Positions 1 to 9,389 are shown, counted from the stretch's first letter. The stretch: 56,573 nt of DNA from Deltaproteobacteria bacterium (GCA_016177845.1 JACOUO010000024.1:1-56573), one strand, 5' to 3'. Translations and numbers: made by a program. The notes: generated by a model not told the origin, from the sequence alone.

Positions 1-2
1 GC

Positions 3-1370
3 GAGGGCAAGCTGGGCGGACAGGCCGAGGTGAAAGGGGTCGGAGGCACTTGGAAGGAACTGACCGAGAACGTCAACGCGATGGCCGGGAATCTGACCGT
101 ACAGCTGCGCGACGTGTCCAAGGTTGCCACCGCCATCGCCAACGGAGACCTGACGCAGAAGATAACGGTTGAAGTCAAGGGAGAGATATTTCAGATCAAG
201 GATACGATCAACGGAATGGTCGACAACCTCAACACCATCATAGGCGAGATCAATGACGTGATGTCCATGGTCGGAGAAGGGACGCTTACAAAGCTCATAG
301 AGGTCGATGCGACTGGCGAGTTTGCGTCTATGGTGGGCGGCATCAACGGGACGATAGAAAGCCTGCGCGGGATAGTCACGGAGCTGCGCGAGGCCGGGAT
401 TAATATCGGCAATGTCTCTCAAAACATGCTGGGCGCGGGGCAGGAGATGAACTCCATGGTCACTCAGCTATCCGGGTCCGTGGAACAGATAGCGGGCGGA
501 GCCAAGGCCCAGGCGCAGCAGATAGGTGCCGCGTCCAAGGAGAGCGAGGGCGTCGGCAAGACGGCGTCCGACACGCTGAGTCAGGCCGAGGTCATGAACC
601 AGGCTTCGGAGGTTGCCAACAAGGCCGTTGGAGAGGGAAGCAAGGCGATGGAGGACACTATAAAAAACACCGAGCTTATGCTTACAGGCTCGAAGGAGTC
701 GGTTTCGCGGATCGAATCGCTCAGCAAGAGCAGCGAGCAGATACAGGAGATAGTGGAGGTGATCAGGGATATCGCGACCCAGACCAACATCCTGGCCATC
801 AACGCCGCAATAGAGGCCGTCCGGGCCGGGAAGCTCGGCAAGGGGTTCGCGGTCGTGGCGGAAGAGGTCAAGACCCTTTCGGCGGACAGCAAGTCTCAGG
901 CCAAGAAGATATCCACCCTCGTGCAATCGGTGCTGAAGGAGACAGATGAGACGTCCACGACGATCAAGACGATGGCGGCGAACGTGGAGACCGGGAAGCG
1001 TTCCATAGAACAGACATCGAGGGCGTTTGCCGACATAAACAAGTCCATTGATACGACTTCCAAGGTGGCCAAGGTGATAGCGGTGGCCGCCGCCGACCAG
1101 AAGAAAAGCATAGATTCCATATCCGAATCCCTGGACAAGATCAGCGGCATCGCCACGGATACTTCCACCAGCAGTTCGCAGTCGGCAGAGAGCGGAAAGC
1201 GCCTGCTCGGAAAGACCCAGGAGCTTACGACAACCGCTACTACGCTGGCCGCCATGTCCGAAAAACTCCAACAGACTGTGGGCAGGTTCAACGTGGGAGA
1301 AATTGCGCCTGATAAGGCAGTCCCTGCTGCGGCAAGGAAGCCGCGAAGTGAAAAGCGGCATAGGGTATAA
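3..1370 (+). CDS. Poly-HAMP methyl-accepting chemotaxis protein, 5' end outside window
   Basis: Chemoreceptor that would control the CheA/CheW complex encoded downstream. The reading frame is open from base 3, so the start lies upstream of the window. The visible part has at least two HAMP-like units in tandem (the repeated pattern ending in INGMVDNL and INGTIESL), then the long coiled-coil signalling domain with the conserved tip [17 protein letters not shown] and [11 protein letters not shown]. No membrane segment is visible in this part, so membrane topology and ligand domain are unknown. Tandem HAMP arrays are known in soluble and membrane receptors and in hybrid kinases. The C-terminus is basic and lacks a recognisable CheR/CheB docking pentapeptide. 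Ends 64 bases before cheW. Confidence 0.9.
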   Translation, partial: EGKLGGQAEVKGVGGTWKELTENVNAMAGNLTVQLRDVSKVATAIANGDLTQKITVEVKGEIFQIKDTINGMVDNLNTIIGEINDVMSMVGEGTLTKLIEVDATGEFASMVGGINGTIESLRGIVTELREAGINIGNVSQNMLGAGQEMNSMVTQLSGSVEQIAGGAKAQAQQIGAASKESEGVGKTASDTLSQAEVMNQASEVANKAVGEGSKAMEDTIKNTELMLTGSKESVSRIESLSKSSEQIQEIVEVIRDIATQTNILAINAAIEAVRAGKLGKGFAVVAEEVKTLSADSKSQAKKISTLVQSVLKETDETSTTIKTMAANVETGKRSIEQTSRAFADINKSIDTTSKVAKVIAVAAADQKKSIDSISESLDKISGIATDTSTSSSQSAESGKRLLGKTQELTTTATTLAAMSEKLQQTVGRFNVGEIAPDKAVPAAARKPRSEKRHRV

Positions 1371-1434
1371 GGGGGGCTTTTTTTTGTAAAAGGCGGCGAG
1401 GCAGGGAATAAAAAGAGATAGGGAGGTCTTATTT

Positions 1435-1968
1435 ATGGCACAGGCGGGCGCACAGGCGGAACTCGGAGCCGAGGAGATAGAAAAGGATCAATACCTCGTC
1501 TTTAAAATCACTTCCCAGGAGTATGCCATCCAAGCGGCAAGGGTCCAGGAGATATCAAGGGTCGCGGCCACGACCAATGTACCTACTGCCCCCCCATATA
1601 TAGAGGGGATCCTTAATCTCAGAGGGCAGCTCGCCACGGTCATAAACTTCAGAAAGAAGTTCGGGTTCGACCCCAAGGAGGCGGACGAAGACACCCGCAT
1701 CATTATAGTGGAGCATGGCGGATTTCCCATCGGGGTCATGGTGGACAGCGTGGAAGAGGTAATCAGGATCCCTGACGACAAGGTGCAGAAACTGCCGGAG
1801 GCCGCCGCCACATCGGTATCAAGGGAGTATGTAACGGGTGTCGGAATGCTTGAGGACAGGCTTGTCGTCGTCCTTGACGCGGATAAGATCCTGACAAAGA
1901 GCGAATTCGCCGAAGCGGAAGCCGCGAGGAGAACATCTGGCGGGGAAGAGGCGGAGAAAACAGCATGA
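1435..1968 (+). CDS. cheW: CheW coupling protein
   Basis: Scaffold that links chemoreceptors to CheA. The 177-residue protein is a single CheW domain: the YLVFKI start of the fold, the GILNLRGQLATVINFRKKFG core strand pair, and the VDSVEEVIRIP segment are typical. A good ribosome site (GGGAGG) precedes the ATG at 1435. The N-terminal 18 residues (Ala/Glu-rich) and the C-terminal Glu/Ala tail are extra to the domain. Sits between the receptor and cheY, all in one direction, so it most likely serves the CheA encoded at 3610. Confidence 0.95.
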   Translation: MAQAGAQAELGAEEIEKDQYLVFKITSQEYAIQAARVQEISRVAATTNVPTAPPYIEGILNLRGQLATVINFRKKFGFDPKEADEDTRIIIVEHGGFPIGVMVDSVEEVIRIPDDKVQKLPEAAATSVSREYVTGVGMLEDRLVVVLDADKILTKSEFAEAEAARRTSGGEEAEKTA

Positions 1969-2037
1969 ACGGTAATTCCTGGAGGTTTATTCCTTGTACA
2001 GGCTTTCGGTTTCAGAATTCTTTGTTCGGGGGTTCAG

Positions 2038-2406
2038 ATGGCTAATATCCTGATCGTGGATAACGCATCGTTCATGAGGTCGTCCCTGAAGGCCATCTGC
2101 GAACAGGCCGGCCATAAGGTCGTTGGCATGGCGGCGGACGGCAGGGAGGCGGTAAGGCTTTACAAGGAACTCAAGCCAGATCTCGTGACTATGGACATCC
2201 TTATGGAGGAGATGGACGGGATTCAGTCCCTTGAGGAGATCAGGAGGTATGATCCTAATGCCAGAGTCGTAATGGTTTCGGCCATAGGTCTGGAGGCAAA
2301 ACAGGAGGAGGCAAGGATGTTGGGCGCCGCTGGATACATAAGGAAGCCTTTCAAGGCGGCCGAGATAACCAGCGAGATTGAAAAGGTGCTGGAGATGGCA
2401 GGTTAG
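2038..2406 (+). CDS. cheY: CheY-like single-domain response regulator with D-N acidic pair
   Basis: Receiver-only protein of 122 residues, the diffusible output of CheA. Phosphoacceptor Asp53 (TMDIL), switch Ser81 and Lys103 (RKPF) are present. The acidic pair that binds Mg2+ is usually Asp-Asp; here it is Asp8-Asn9 (LIVDNASF). Asn at the second position is seen in some receivers and can change Mg2+ binding and dephosphorylation; the consequence here is not known. The ribosome site is weak (GGGGG just before the ATG). Stops 19 bases before the cheB start. Confidence 0.93.
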   Translation: MANILIVDNASFMRSSLKAICEQAGHKVVGMAADGREAVRLYKELKPDLVTMDILMEEMDGIQSLEEIRRYDPNARVVMVSAIGLEAKQEEARMLGAAGYIRKPFKAAEITSEIEKVLEMAG

Positions 2407-2425
2407 GAGTTCGAAAGGATGCTTA

Positions 2426-3448
2426 TTGATTAAAGTCCTGATTGTTGATGACTCCGCGTTTATGACGGCGGCTGTGCGGCATATCCTGTCCTCCGACGCA
2501 GGGATAGAGGTTGTCGGAACCGCAAGCGATGGGATGGATGCCATTGGCAAGGTAAAAAGGCTGAAACCCGACGTCGTCCTTCTTGACATAGAGATGCCTT
2601 TGATGGACGGGCTTACGGCTCTGTCCTATATTATGGCCGAGACCCCCGCGCCCGTTGTTATGTTGAGTGGCCTGGAGGAGAAGAACGCCAGTCTCGCCGT
2701 TAAGTCGCTCGAACATGGTGCGGTCGATTTCATACGAAAACCATCCGGCACCATTTCATACGACATTGGCAGAATAAGGGACGAGATAGTCGAAAAGGTC
2801 AGGATAGCGGCAACCGTGGACGTTCGGAAGATGGCCCTTGAACTGCCCGAAGAGTCATACAGGCTTGAGCGTTTAAGGACTGCAACAAGGAAATCCATCG
2901 TGGTCATCGGCGCGTCGACCGGAGGCCCAAGGGCTTTAGGAAAGGTGCTTTCCGGGTTAAGGCGCGGCGTATCGGCTGCAGTCTTCGTTGTCCAGCACAT
3001 GAGCATTGAGTTCACCGCTTCATTTGCCGAAAGGCTCCGGTGGGTATGCCCGCTTGACATATCGATAGCCAGGGACGGAGAGACTGTCGCTCCCGGCAAG
3101 GTATTTATAGCAGCGGGGGACAGTAACACGGCAATTGAAAGAGGCGGCGATGGCAAGGCGGTAGTTGTTACCAGTGTAGTTCATGCGACTTATCCATCCA
3201 TAGATCACACTATGGAGAGCGCGGCTCGCGTTTACGGGAAGGAGGCGCTGGGCGTGCTAATGACCGGCGCCGGCAGTGACGGGGCTTTGGGGATGAAGGC
3301 CATAAAGAAGGCGGGCGGTGCGACTATCGCTGAGGATAGCTCGACCTGCGTAGTCTATGGCATGCCCAGGGCCGCCATCGAGATGGGGGTGGTGGACGAG
3401 GTCGTCCCGCTTCACGGGATAGCGGAGGCGATCATGAGAATGGTTTAA
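2426..3448 (+). CDS. cheB: CheB methylesterase/deamidase response regulator
   Basis: Removes methyl groups from receptor glutamates during adaptation. Receiver domain (acidic pair Asp8-Asp9, phosphoacceptor Asp54) followed by the CheB methylesterase domain with the catalytic Ser164 in GASTGG, His191 in QHM and Asp285 in GAGSDGALGM, positions almost identical to the Salmonella enzyme. I chose the TTG at 2426, with AAAGG seven bases upstream, because it starts exactly at the receiver fold (IKVLIVDD). An upstream start at 2378 would add 16 residues and overlap cheY. CheB, CheC and CheD are all here, but the partner methyltransferase CheR is not in the window. Confidence 0.93.
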   Translation: MIKVLIVDDSAFMTAAVRHILSSDAGIEVVGTASDGMDAIGKVKRLKPDVVLLDIEMPLMDGLTALSYIMAETPAPVVMLSGLEEKNASLAVKSLEHGAVDFIRKPSGTISYDIGRIRDEIVEKVRIAATVDVRKMALELPEESYRLERLRTATRKSIVVIGASTGGPRALGKVLSGLRRGVSAAVFVVQHMSIEFTASFAERLRWVCPLDISIARDGETVAPGKVFIAAGDSNTAIERGGDGKAVVVTSVVHATYPSIDHTMESAARVYGKEALGVLMTGAGSDGALGMKAIKKAGGATIAEDSSTCVVYGMPRAAIEMGVVDEVVPLHGIAEAIMRMV

Positions 3449-3609
3449 ATCGCTTTGATGTCGAGCCCGGGCCGCTCTTGTATACACCTGCGGTTGTCTT
3501 TAGAAGGAAAAGAATTCTCCGGCTGCAGCCGTCTCCTTTCATGCGGCAACTTGATCCGATCTGTGATTTCACGTGTCAGCGGGGCGGACTGCAACGGGTC
3601 GAGGTTATT

Positions 3610-5238
3610 ATGGCCGACGAGGATAAGATAGACCTTTCCATTTTCTTGAACGAATACCTGAGCGATGCCGCGGTCGGTTTTCAGAAGGCCAGCGATGCAC
3701 TTCTTGCTTTGGAGAAAGACCGCGGCAGGGTAGAGAAGTTGGATGAAGTCGCAAGGGTATTCCATACGCTCAAGTCATCCTCCGCCATGCTTGGTTTTGA
3801 CGATATAGCCGGCCTTGCCCACTGCGCTGAGGATATCCTGGTGAAACTGAAAGGCAACCAGATATCAGTCTCTCAGGGGGTCATCGATATCCTGTTTGAG
3901 ACCGCCGATACCCTTGAAAGGATGGTCACGGAGAGGGGGGAAAAGGTTGTCTCAGATTGGGGGGCGCGGATTACGGAATTAATGGAAAAGATCAAAACTG
4001 CGGGAACTGCGCAATCAGAGGCTGCGGCCCCGGTCATAATCCCCGCCCCGCCGCCTATAGAAAAAATTGAGACCGTGCGCGTCCATATAGGCCTCCTGGA
4101 CGAGCTTTTCAACCAGGTAGGCGAGCTTTTGATCGCCAAAAACCGTCTTGATACCATCCTTCGCGGAACCGGGGGCAAGGAGCTTAGGGAGGTGCTTGCC
4201 ACGATTGCGCGAACGGTCAATGCTATTCAGGAGAACGTGACGGCGGCGCGCCTTGTCCCCGTTGACGAGATATTCCAGAAGTTCCCGAGGATGGTGAGGG
4301 ACCTTGCCCGCGAACAGCGCAAGGAGGTAGACCTTATCATGGAGGGGCGCGAGATAGAACTGGACAAATCAGTGCTCGACGCAATAAGCGAGCCGCTTAT
4401 GCATCTTCTGAGAAACGCGGTTGGGCATGGGATTGAATCTCCCACCGAGAGGGAGGCGCAGGGCAAGGGGAAGAGGGGGACGCTCAAGCTTACGACAAAG
4501 AGGGCGGAGAACCACATCCTCATGGATGTGGAGGACGACGGCCGGGGAATTGACCTTGGCAGGATGAGGGAGACAGCCGTGATGAAGGGGTTCATAAAAC
4601 CGGAGGAGGCGGAACTTATATCGGACGCGGATGTCATGAAGGTTTTATTCTCCCCTGGATTCAGCAGCGTGGAGTACGTGACGAACCTGTCCGGCAGAGG
4701 TATAGGACTCAATGTGGTGAAGATTGCGGCGAGGGAACTGGGCGGGACGGTGGATGTTGTCACGCAAAGGGGAAAGGGTACAAGGTTCTCCATGATGCTC
4801 CCGTTAACCACGGCGATCGTCCAGACACTGCTGGTGGAAGTTGGGGGGCATGTCTTCGCAATCCCTTCAGAGATCGTGCTGGAGACTATGAGGATAGCGG
4901 CTTCGGATATAAAGGAGGTCGCTGATAGGCGGATTTTTGTCAGGGGGACCGAAGTCATATCTTTTTTTCTTATGAATGACATTCTCGGGATGGGGGGGCG
5001 GCATGGGAAAGAGCATGACGTGGTGATCGTGCACATGGGCGGTAAATTCATAGGCCTCGGCGTCGACGGCGTGGTCGGGCAGATGGATAACATTATAAAG
5101 CCATTCGACCCTATAGCCCAGGAGTTCAAGGGGTTTTCCGGAGGGACGATCCTGGGAGACGGGCGCGTGGCGCTTCTTCTTGACGTAGCGGCTATGTTCG
5201 GGTTCGAGACGCTGCGGAAGGAAAGATATTCGGTCTGA
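3610..5238 (+). CDS. cheA: CheA chemotaxis histidine kinase without a P2 domain
   Basis: Histidine kinase of the left chemosensory system, 542 residues. Order: P1 phosphotransfer domain with phospho-His52 (FHTLKSSS), a short Pro/Ala linker (about 132-152), P3 dimerisation helices, P4 GHKL ATPase (G1 box DDGRG about 309-313, G2 box GRGIGL) and a C-terminal CheW-like P5 domain. There is no room for a P2 CheY-docking domain. The N-box reads HLLRNAVGHGIE, so the usual Asp of DHGIE is Gly272; Asn269 is retained. I chose ATG 3610 (GAGG five bases upstream, directly before the P1 fold) over an open frame reaching back to 3478. Confidence 0.93.
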   Translation: MADEDKIDLSIFLNEYLSDAAVGFQKASDALLALEKDRGRVEKLDEVARVFHTLKSSSAMLGFDDIAGLAHCAEDILVKLKGNQISVSQGVIDILFETADTLERMVTERGEKVVSDWGARITELMEKIKTAGTAQSEAAAPVIIPAPPPIEKIETVRVHIGLLDELFNQVGELLIAKNRLDTILRGTGGKELREVLATIARTVNAIQENVTAARLVPVDEIFQKFPRMVRDLAREQRKEVDLIMEGREIELDKSVLDAISEPLMHLLRNAVGHGIESPTEREAQGKGKRGTLKLTTKRAENHILMDVEDDGRGIDLGRMRETAVMKGFIKPEEAELISDADVMKVLFSPGFSSVEYVTNLSGRGIGLNVVKIAARELGGTVDVVTQRGKGTRFSMMLPLTTAIVQTLLVEVGGHVFAIPSEIVLETMRIAASDIKEVADRRIFVRGTEVISFFLMNDILGMGGRHGKEHDVVIVHMGGKFIGLGVDGVVGQMDNIIKPFDPIAQEFKGFSGGTILGDGRVALLLDVAAMFGFETLRKERYSV

Positions 5239-5252
5239 AAGGGGAGGCCGCA

Positions 5253-5897
5253 ATGTCGAACGAAGAAAGACTTTCTGACAAAGAGCTTGATTACCTGCGG
5301 GAGATGATGAACATAGGGGCCGGGAATGCGGCAACGGCGTTGTCCCAGATGCTCGGGTGCAGGATGAAGTTGGATATCCCGCGGGTTCATCAGTTGCCGG
5401 CAAAGAGAGTGTCTTCCGTTGTCGGGGTGAACGGCCTGCCGGTAGTATGCGTGAAGATGAGCATGGTCGGCGATTGCAAAGGAGAAATATTTTTTGTCGT
5501 CCCGGAAAATGCAAGGACTGAACTTGCGCGCATGGCTGAAAGGGCCCTTTTAGGAGACGCCCTAAGAGGCACGGCGGACACCTCGACCCTGGAAGAGATC
5601 GGAAACATCATGGCCGGGTCCTATCTGACGGCGATCCATGACTTTTGCAAACTGAATTTATACCATTCGGTCCCTGTGGCAGTGATTGACGTTTTTCAAT
5701 CAATTATTGACGAACTGCTCGCAAGCTTCAACCTTAGGGCGGACAGCTTTATCGTGATTGAGAATGAATTTGCAATCGTCATCGAGAGCGAGGTCGCGGC
5801 GGAAGAAAGACAGACCAGGGTATTTTTTATCCTGTTCCCGTCAGTGGAATCAGCCAAGAGCCTGGTGGAATCGTTTAAGAACGCAATGCCGGAATGA
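5253..5897 (+). CDS. cheC: CheC-type CheY-P phosphatase
   Basis: Phosphatase of the CheC/CheX/FliY family that hydrolyses CheY-P. The 214-residue protein carries both active-site signatures of the CheC pseudo-twofold fold: Glu17-x-x-Asn20 (REMMNIGAGNA) and Glu115-x-x-Asn118 (EEIGNIMAGS). In the characterised CheC-CheD pairs the two proteins bind each other, and adjacency of cheC and cheD here fits that. The ATG at 5253 follows GGGGAGG. The C-terminal extension after the core (about 195-214) has no obvious motif. Confidence 0.9.
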   Translation: MSNEERLSDKELDYLREMMNIGAGNAATALSQMLGCRMKLDIPRVHQLPAKRVSSVVGVNGLPVVCVKMSMVGDCKGEIFFVVPENARTELARMAERALLGDALRGTADTSTLEEIGNIMAGSYLTAIHDFCKLNLYHSVPVAVIDVFQSIIDELLASFNLRADSFIVIENEFAIVIESEVAAEERQTRVFFILFPSVESAKSLVESFKNAMPE

Positions 5898-5898
5898 A

Positions 5899-5923
5899 CT
5901 TCCTTTCTTGAGGAAAGGAGGAG
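5899..5923 (+). promoter_or_regulatory. Hairpin covering the cheD ribosome binding site
   Basis: Inverted repeat just before cheD: left arm 5899-5907 (CTTCCTTTC), loop TTGAG, right arm 5913-5921 (GAAAGGAGG), nine pairs with one G-U. The right arm contains the purine-rich Shine-Dalgarno sequence of cheD, so pairing would hide it. Translation from cheC, whose stop is at 5897, could open or close the hairpin. This is inference from base pairing only. Confidence 0.4.
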
Positions 5924-5933
5924 ACGATGCCGC

Positions 5934-6425
5934 ATGATTATTACCGTCGGTATGGGCGAGGGGATCGTGGCGGCGGCCCCGCATATTCTCAGGGCCATCG
6001 GGTGCGGCTCATGCGTCATCCTGACCCTTTATGAATGTGAAAGGAAGGTGGGAGGGCTGGCGCATATCATGTTGCCTCGAAAAGCCGCCCTTGCTCGCCG
6101 TCCTGCGCCTGAGGGAGAGGATAAGTACTGCTACGCCGATACGGCCATCTCTTCCCTGCTGGAGCAGCTGCGAAAGATGGGGGTGTTGCGCAAAAATATA
6201 GTCGCCAGGATGGCGGGCGGCGCGGGGATGTTTCCGTCATATTCCGTCGCAGACGCCGGGATAGGAAGGCAGAACATCGAGAGCGTCAGAGATATCTTGA
6301 GACGAGAGGGGATACATCTCGCAGGATGGGACACCGGCGGCAACCACGGCCGCAATGTCGAGTTTCACCTCGACTCAGGCAGGGTGGTCGTCACGGCCTT
6401 TGGGAGGGCGGACAGAGAGATATGA
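5934..6425 (+). CDS. cheD: CheD receptor glutamine deamidase
   Basis: Deamidates receptor glutamines and, in the Bacillus/Thermotoga type system, binds CheC. The 163-residue protein aligns with Thermotoga CheD without gaps around the active site: Cys27 (GCGSCV) and His44 (GLAHIMLP) sit at the same residue numbers. The third catalytic residue described for Thermotoga CheD, Thr21, is Ala21 here (ILRAIGCGSC). The ATG at 5934 keeps the conserved N-terminus; an ATG at 5927 is in a different, short frame. Its ribosome site AGGAGG is part of the 5899-5921 hairpin. Confidence 0.9.
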   Translation: MIITVGMGEGIVAAAPHILRAIGCGSCVILTLYECERKVGGLAHIMLPRKAALARRPAPEGEDKYCYADTAISSLLEQLRKMGVLRKNIVARMAGGAGMFPSYSVADAGIGRQNIESVRDILRREGIHLAGWDTGGNHGRNVEFHLDSGRVVVTAFGRADREI

Positions 6426-6448
6426 TGAGATCGGGTGGTAAGTAAAAG

Positions 6449-7483
6449 ATGAGCGCAAATAAAAAAAATAGCGAGGACCTGGTTCAGAAAAGGATGCTGG
6501 ACCTTCGGGAAAACACCGATTTTTTCATGACCGTTTTTAAAGGACTTCTCGGGTATGCCATAATCGCGGCGGACTTCGACGGCAATGTCCTTGCTTACAA
6601 TGAAGGCGCGAAGTTGCTGTACGGCTACGAGCGCGATGAGATCGTAGGCAGGGAAAATATGGAGATATTTTTCCCCGCTGCTTTTCTTGAGGGAGGAGGC
6701 CTTCAAACGATATTCAACGAGCTGATTGAAAAGGGCAGCGTCTCCTTTGAAACTGAGAAGCTCAGGAAGAACGGACAGAGGTTTCCGGCCAAATGCCTTT
6801 TTACCCAGACAAAATCCAATGACGGACGCATTGTCGGCCTCGTGGAGATAGTCGAGGACCTGACCGAGCTGAAGTTCGCCGAACATGAACTGCGTACCCT
6901 CAACGCCGAGCTTGAGAAAAAGGTGATGGAGCGAACGGCATGGGTTGAAGATGAAAGGAAAAAGGCCGAGGCGAGCGAGGGAAGATTCCGCGCCCTGCTT
7001 GAATCCGCAACCGATGCTGTAATAGGGATCAAACCGCCGGGCGAGATCTATATCTGGAACAAAAAGGCCGAAGAAATATTCGGGTATTCCTCCAGCGAAG
7101 CCATCGGAGCGGTTCTGCATCAACTCATAATCCCCAGGAAATACCGCGAAAAGCACGCGGAAGCCGTTAAAATCTTTTTCAGTACAGGCACAGGCAATGT
7201 GATCGGCAAAACCGTTGAGTTAGAGGGCTTGCGCAAGGACGGCGTCTCATTCCATCTGGAGCTTTCTTTATCAGCCATAAACGTGCAGGGCGCCTGGCAT
7301 TCCTTGGGCATCGTCAGGGACGTCACTGAGCGCAGAAGGATCGAGGAAGAAATTAGACAGAACCTCGACGAAGTGGAGCGCATGAACAGGCTTATGATCG
7401 GACGGGAACTCAAAATAGTGGAGATGAAAAAGGAGATGGTTTCCCTGAAAGCGAAGGTCAAGGAGCTTGAGAGTGCGCATTAA
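6449..7483 (+). CDS. Two-PAS sensor protein with coiled coils and no output domain
   Basis: 344 residues. First PAS domain about 30-145 (IIAADFDGNVLAYNEGA to EIVEDLTELK), a charged coiled coil (about 147-180), second PAS about 185-305 ending in the PAC-like GIVRDVTERRRIEEE, then a C-terminal coiled coil rich in Glu/Lys/Met. No kinase, GGDEF, receiver or receptor tip follows, so it presumably senses something and acts by protein contact. It starts 23 bases after cheD and ends 30 bases before the GGDEF-EAL gene, so it may modulate either the chemosensory array or the cyclic-di-GMP enzyme. Function not known. Confidence 0.8.
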   Translation: MSANKKNSEDLVQKRMLDLRENTDFFMTVFKGLLGYAIIAADFDGNVLAYNEGAKLLYGYERDEIVGRENMEIFFPAAFLEGGGLQTIFNELIEKGSVSFETEKLRKNGQRFPAKCLFTQTKSNDGRIVGLVEIVEDLTELKFAEHELRTLNAELEKKVMERTAWVEDERKKAEASEGRFRALLESATDAVIGIKPPGEIYIWNKKAEEIFGYSSSEAIGAVLHQLIIPRKYREKHAEAVKIFFSTGTGNVIGKTVELEGLRKDGVSFHLELSLSAINVQGAWHSLGIVRDVTERRRIEEEIRQNLDEVERMNRLMIGRELKIVEMKKEMVSLKAKVKELESAH

Positions 7484-7513
7484 ACAGGTGAATCGCTCGA
7501 CTCCAGTTGAAAT

Positions 7514-9316
7514 ATGAACGCAAAAGACGAAAAGAAAGAGGCGACAGTGGCGGAACAACTGGCTGCATGCAAGCTTGAGCACAGGGATTTCCGCGTGGCC
7601 ATGCTCAGCGTCCTGGAGGACCTGAACGAGACCACCGAGGAACTCAAGAAGCTTTCGATGGCTATCGAGCAGAGCGTAAGCATCATATCCATAACCGACA
7701 GGGGCGGGAAAATAGAATACATAAACCCTATTTTCGACGAGAAAACCGGATATTCAAAGGAAGAGGCGATAGGCCGGCAGTCCAGAGAGCTTATGTTTGG
7801 CGAGATAGTCGATGAACGGTATGAAGAGCTTCTTGCCACTGTTCTTTCGGGAACGATATGGCGTGGAATGGTCAAAAACAAGAGAAAGACGGGTGGATAT
7901 TACTGGTGCAACACCGATGTCAGTCCGATAAAGAATGAAAGCGGCGAGATAACGCATTTTCTGATCAGCCAGGAAGATATAACCGAAAGGATCCGTTCGG
8001 AAGAGCGCTTCCAGCATCTTTCCAGGTACGACCCGCTCACGGGCCTTTTGAACCGTTCCTGTTTTATGAAATCGATGAGTGAATGGATGGACTCCTCCGA
8101 AAAGCCGGGCGACACAGGCGTCCTGCTCTTATCCGACATGGATCAGTTCAAATTTTTCAACGAGACATACGGACACGGCACCGGAGATTATATTTTGAAA
8201 AATATGGCAAATCTTATTAACGATGTCGTTGAACGGGCATATGGCGAAGATATCATGACCGGCGCGCAGAAGCCTTTCATCGGAAGGATCGGCGGTGACG
8301 AGTTCGCGGTATTCCTGCCTTTGGTCAATGGAAGCCAGGGCATGCGGATAGCAGAAATTATCAGACAGGCTGTTGAGGGGTTCAATTTCGAGGAAACGGA
8401 TATTTCTATAACTATAAGCATAGGCGTTGCCCGCTATCCTGAGCATGGGATGGAGATTAAAGAGCTTTTGACAAAGGCCGATGCCGCCAGGTATCGGGCC
8501 AAAGAGCTGGGACGCAACAGATGCCACCTTTACCGCTCCGAGGATCAGGACCTCGATAAGGCGCACTCAAAACTCCAATGGAAGGAGAAGATACTGAAAG
8601 CGTTGAAAGGCAACCGCTTCGAGCCCTGGTTTCAGCCAATATTAGATATTAAAGCGAATTGCGTAAGCCATTACGAAGTCCTTGCGAGGATGATTGAAGA
8701 GGATGGAAGCGTGATACTGCCCGCCTCATTCGTAGATGTGGCCGAGTGGTTCGGGCTTATTACTTCGATAGACAGGGTTATTATTGAAAAAGCCCTCAAT
8801 TATCAGGTGCAACTCGGTGCGGCTATCTGTTTAAGCATAAACCTTTCGGGAAAAGATATGGGGGATGAGGAATTGCTTTCTTTCCTGAAGTCAAAGATAT
8901 CTGAGGCAGGCGCTGACCCGCGCCGAGTTATTTTTGAGATAACTGAAACAGCCGCAATATCCAACCTTGAACTGGCCGTAAATTTCGTAAAGGCATTAAA
9001 TTCCATAGGGTGCAAGTTTGCACTCGATGATTTTGGCGTAGGCTTCACGTCATTTACTTATTTAAAGAAACTTATGGTTGATTACATAAAAATAGACGGC
9101 GCATTCATACGCAGATTGCATGAGAACGCAGACGACCAGGTCTTCGTAAAGGCGATGATAGACGTGGCAAGGGGGCTTAACATAAAAACTATCGCTGAAT
9201 TTGTTGAACAGGAAGAGGTGCTTAAGGTTCTGAAAAGGTACGGAGGGGATTACGCACAGGGGTATTTTATCGGAAAACCCGCTCCCTTTTCAGAAATAGT
9301 CAAAAAAGTACAATAA
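7514..9316 (+). CDS. PAS-GGDEF-EAL cyclic-di-GMP enzyme
   Basis: 600-residue bifunctional c-di-GMP protein. A coiled coil leads to PAS (about 45-160), then GGDEF with intact signature RIGGDEF at 260-264, then EAL. In the EAL domain the first motif reads EVL (Glu388), which keeps the catalytic Glu; the other expected motifs SINLSG, FEITET, LDDFGVGF, IKIDGAF, AEFVEQEE and AQGYF are all present, so phosphodiesterase activity is plausible. No RxxD inhibitory site is visible upstream of GGDEF. No membrane segment, so it is cytoplasmic. Last intact gene before the integrase remnant; the che genes and this gene run in one direction with short gaps. Confidence 0.92.
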   Translation: MNAKDEKKEATVAEQLAACKLEHRDFRVAMLSVLEDLNETTEELKKLSMAIEQSVSIISITDRGGKIEYINPIFDEKTGYSKEEAIGRQSRELMFGEIVDERYEELLATVLSGTIWRGMVKNKRKTGGYYWCNTDVSPIKNESGEITHFLISQEDITERIRSEERFQHLSRYDPLTGLLNRSCFMKSMSEWMDSSEKPGDTGVLLLSDMDQFKFFNETYGHGTGDYILKNMANLINDVVERAYGEDIMTGAQKPFIGRIGGDEFAVFLPLVNGSQGMRIAEIIRQAVEGFNFEETDISITISIGVARYPEHGMEIKELLTKADAARYRAKELGRNRCHLYRSEDQDLDKAHSKLQWKEKILKALKGNRFEPWFQPILDIKANCVSHYEVLARMIEEDGSVILPASFVDVAEWFGLITSIDRVIIEKALNYQVQLGAAICLSINLSGKDMGDEELLSFLKSKISEAGADPRRVIFEITETAAISNLELAVNFVKALNSIGCKFALDDFGVGFTSFTYLKKLMVDYIKIDGAFIRRLHENADDQVFVKAMIDVARGLNIKTIAEFVEQEEVLKVLKRYGGDYAQGYFIGKPAPFSEIVKKVQ

Positions 9317-9389
9317 AAGAAGGTTGCAAACTCTATCAACAATGTCTGAGGTCATATATCTATGTAAATTCCGGATATAAAAGACCATG

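Noticed and set aside
468-1361. 297-codon frame antisense to the receptor
   Set aside because: Shadow frame of a repetitive coiled-coil gene; no protein-like motif, no ribosome site.
3478-3609. N-terminal extension of cheA to 3478
   Set aside because: The added residues have no P1 character, while ATG 3610 has GAGG upstream and matches the family start.
4227-5390. 387-codon frame antisense to cheA
   Set aside because: Ser/Pro/Arg-rich text typical of the complement of a coding strand; no domain seen.
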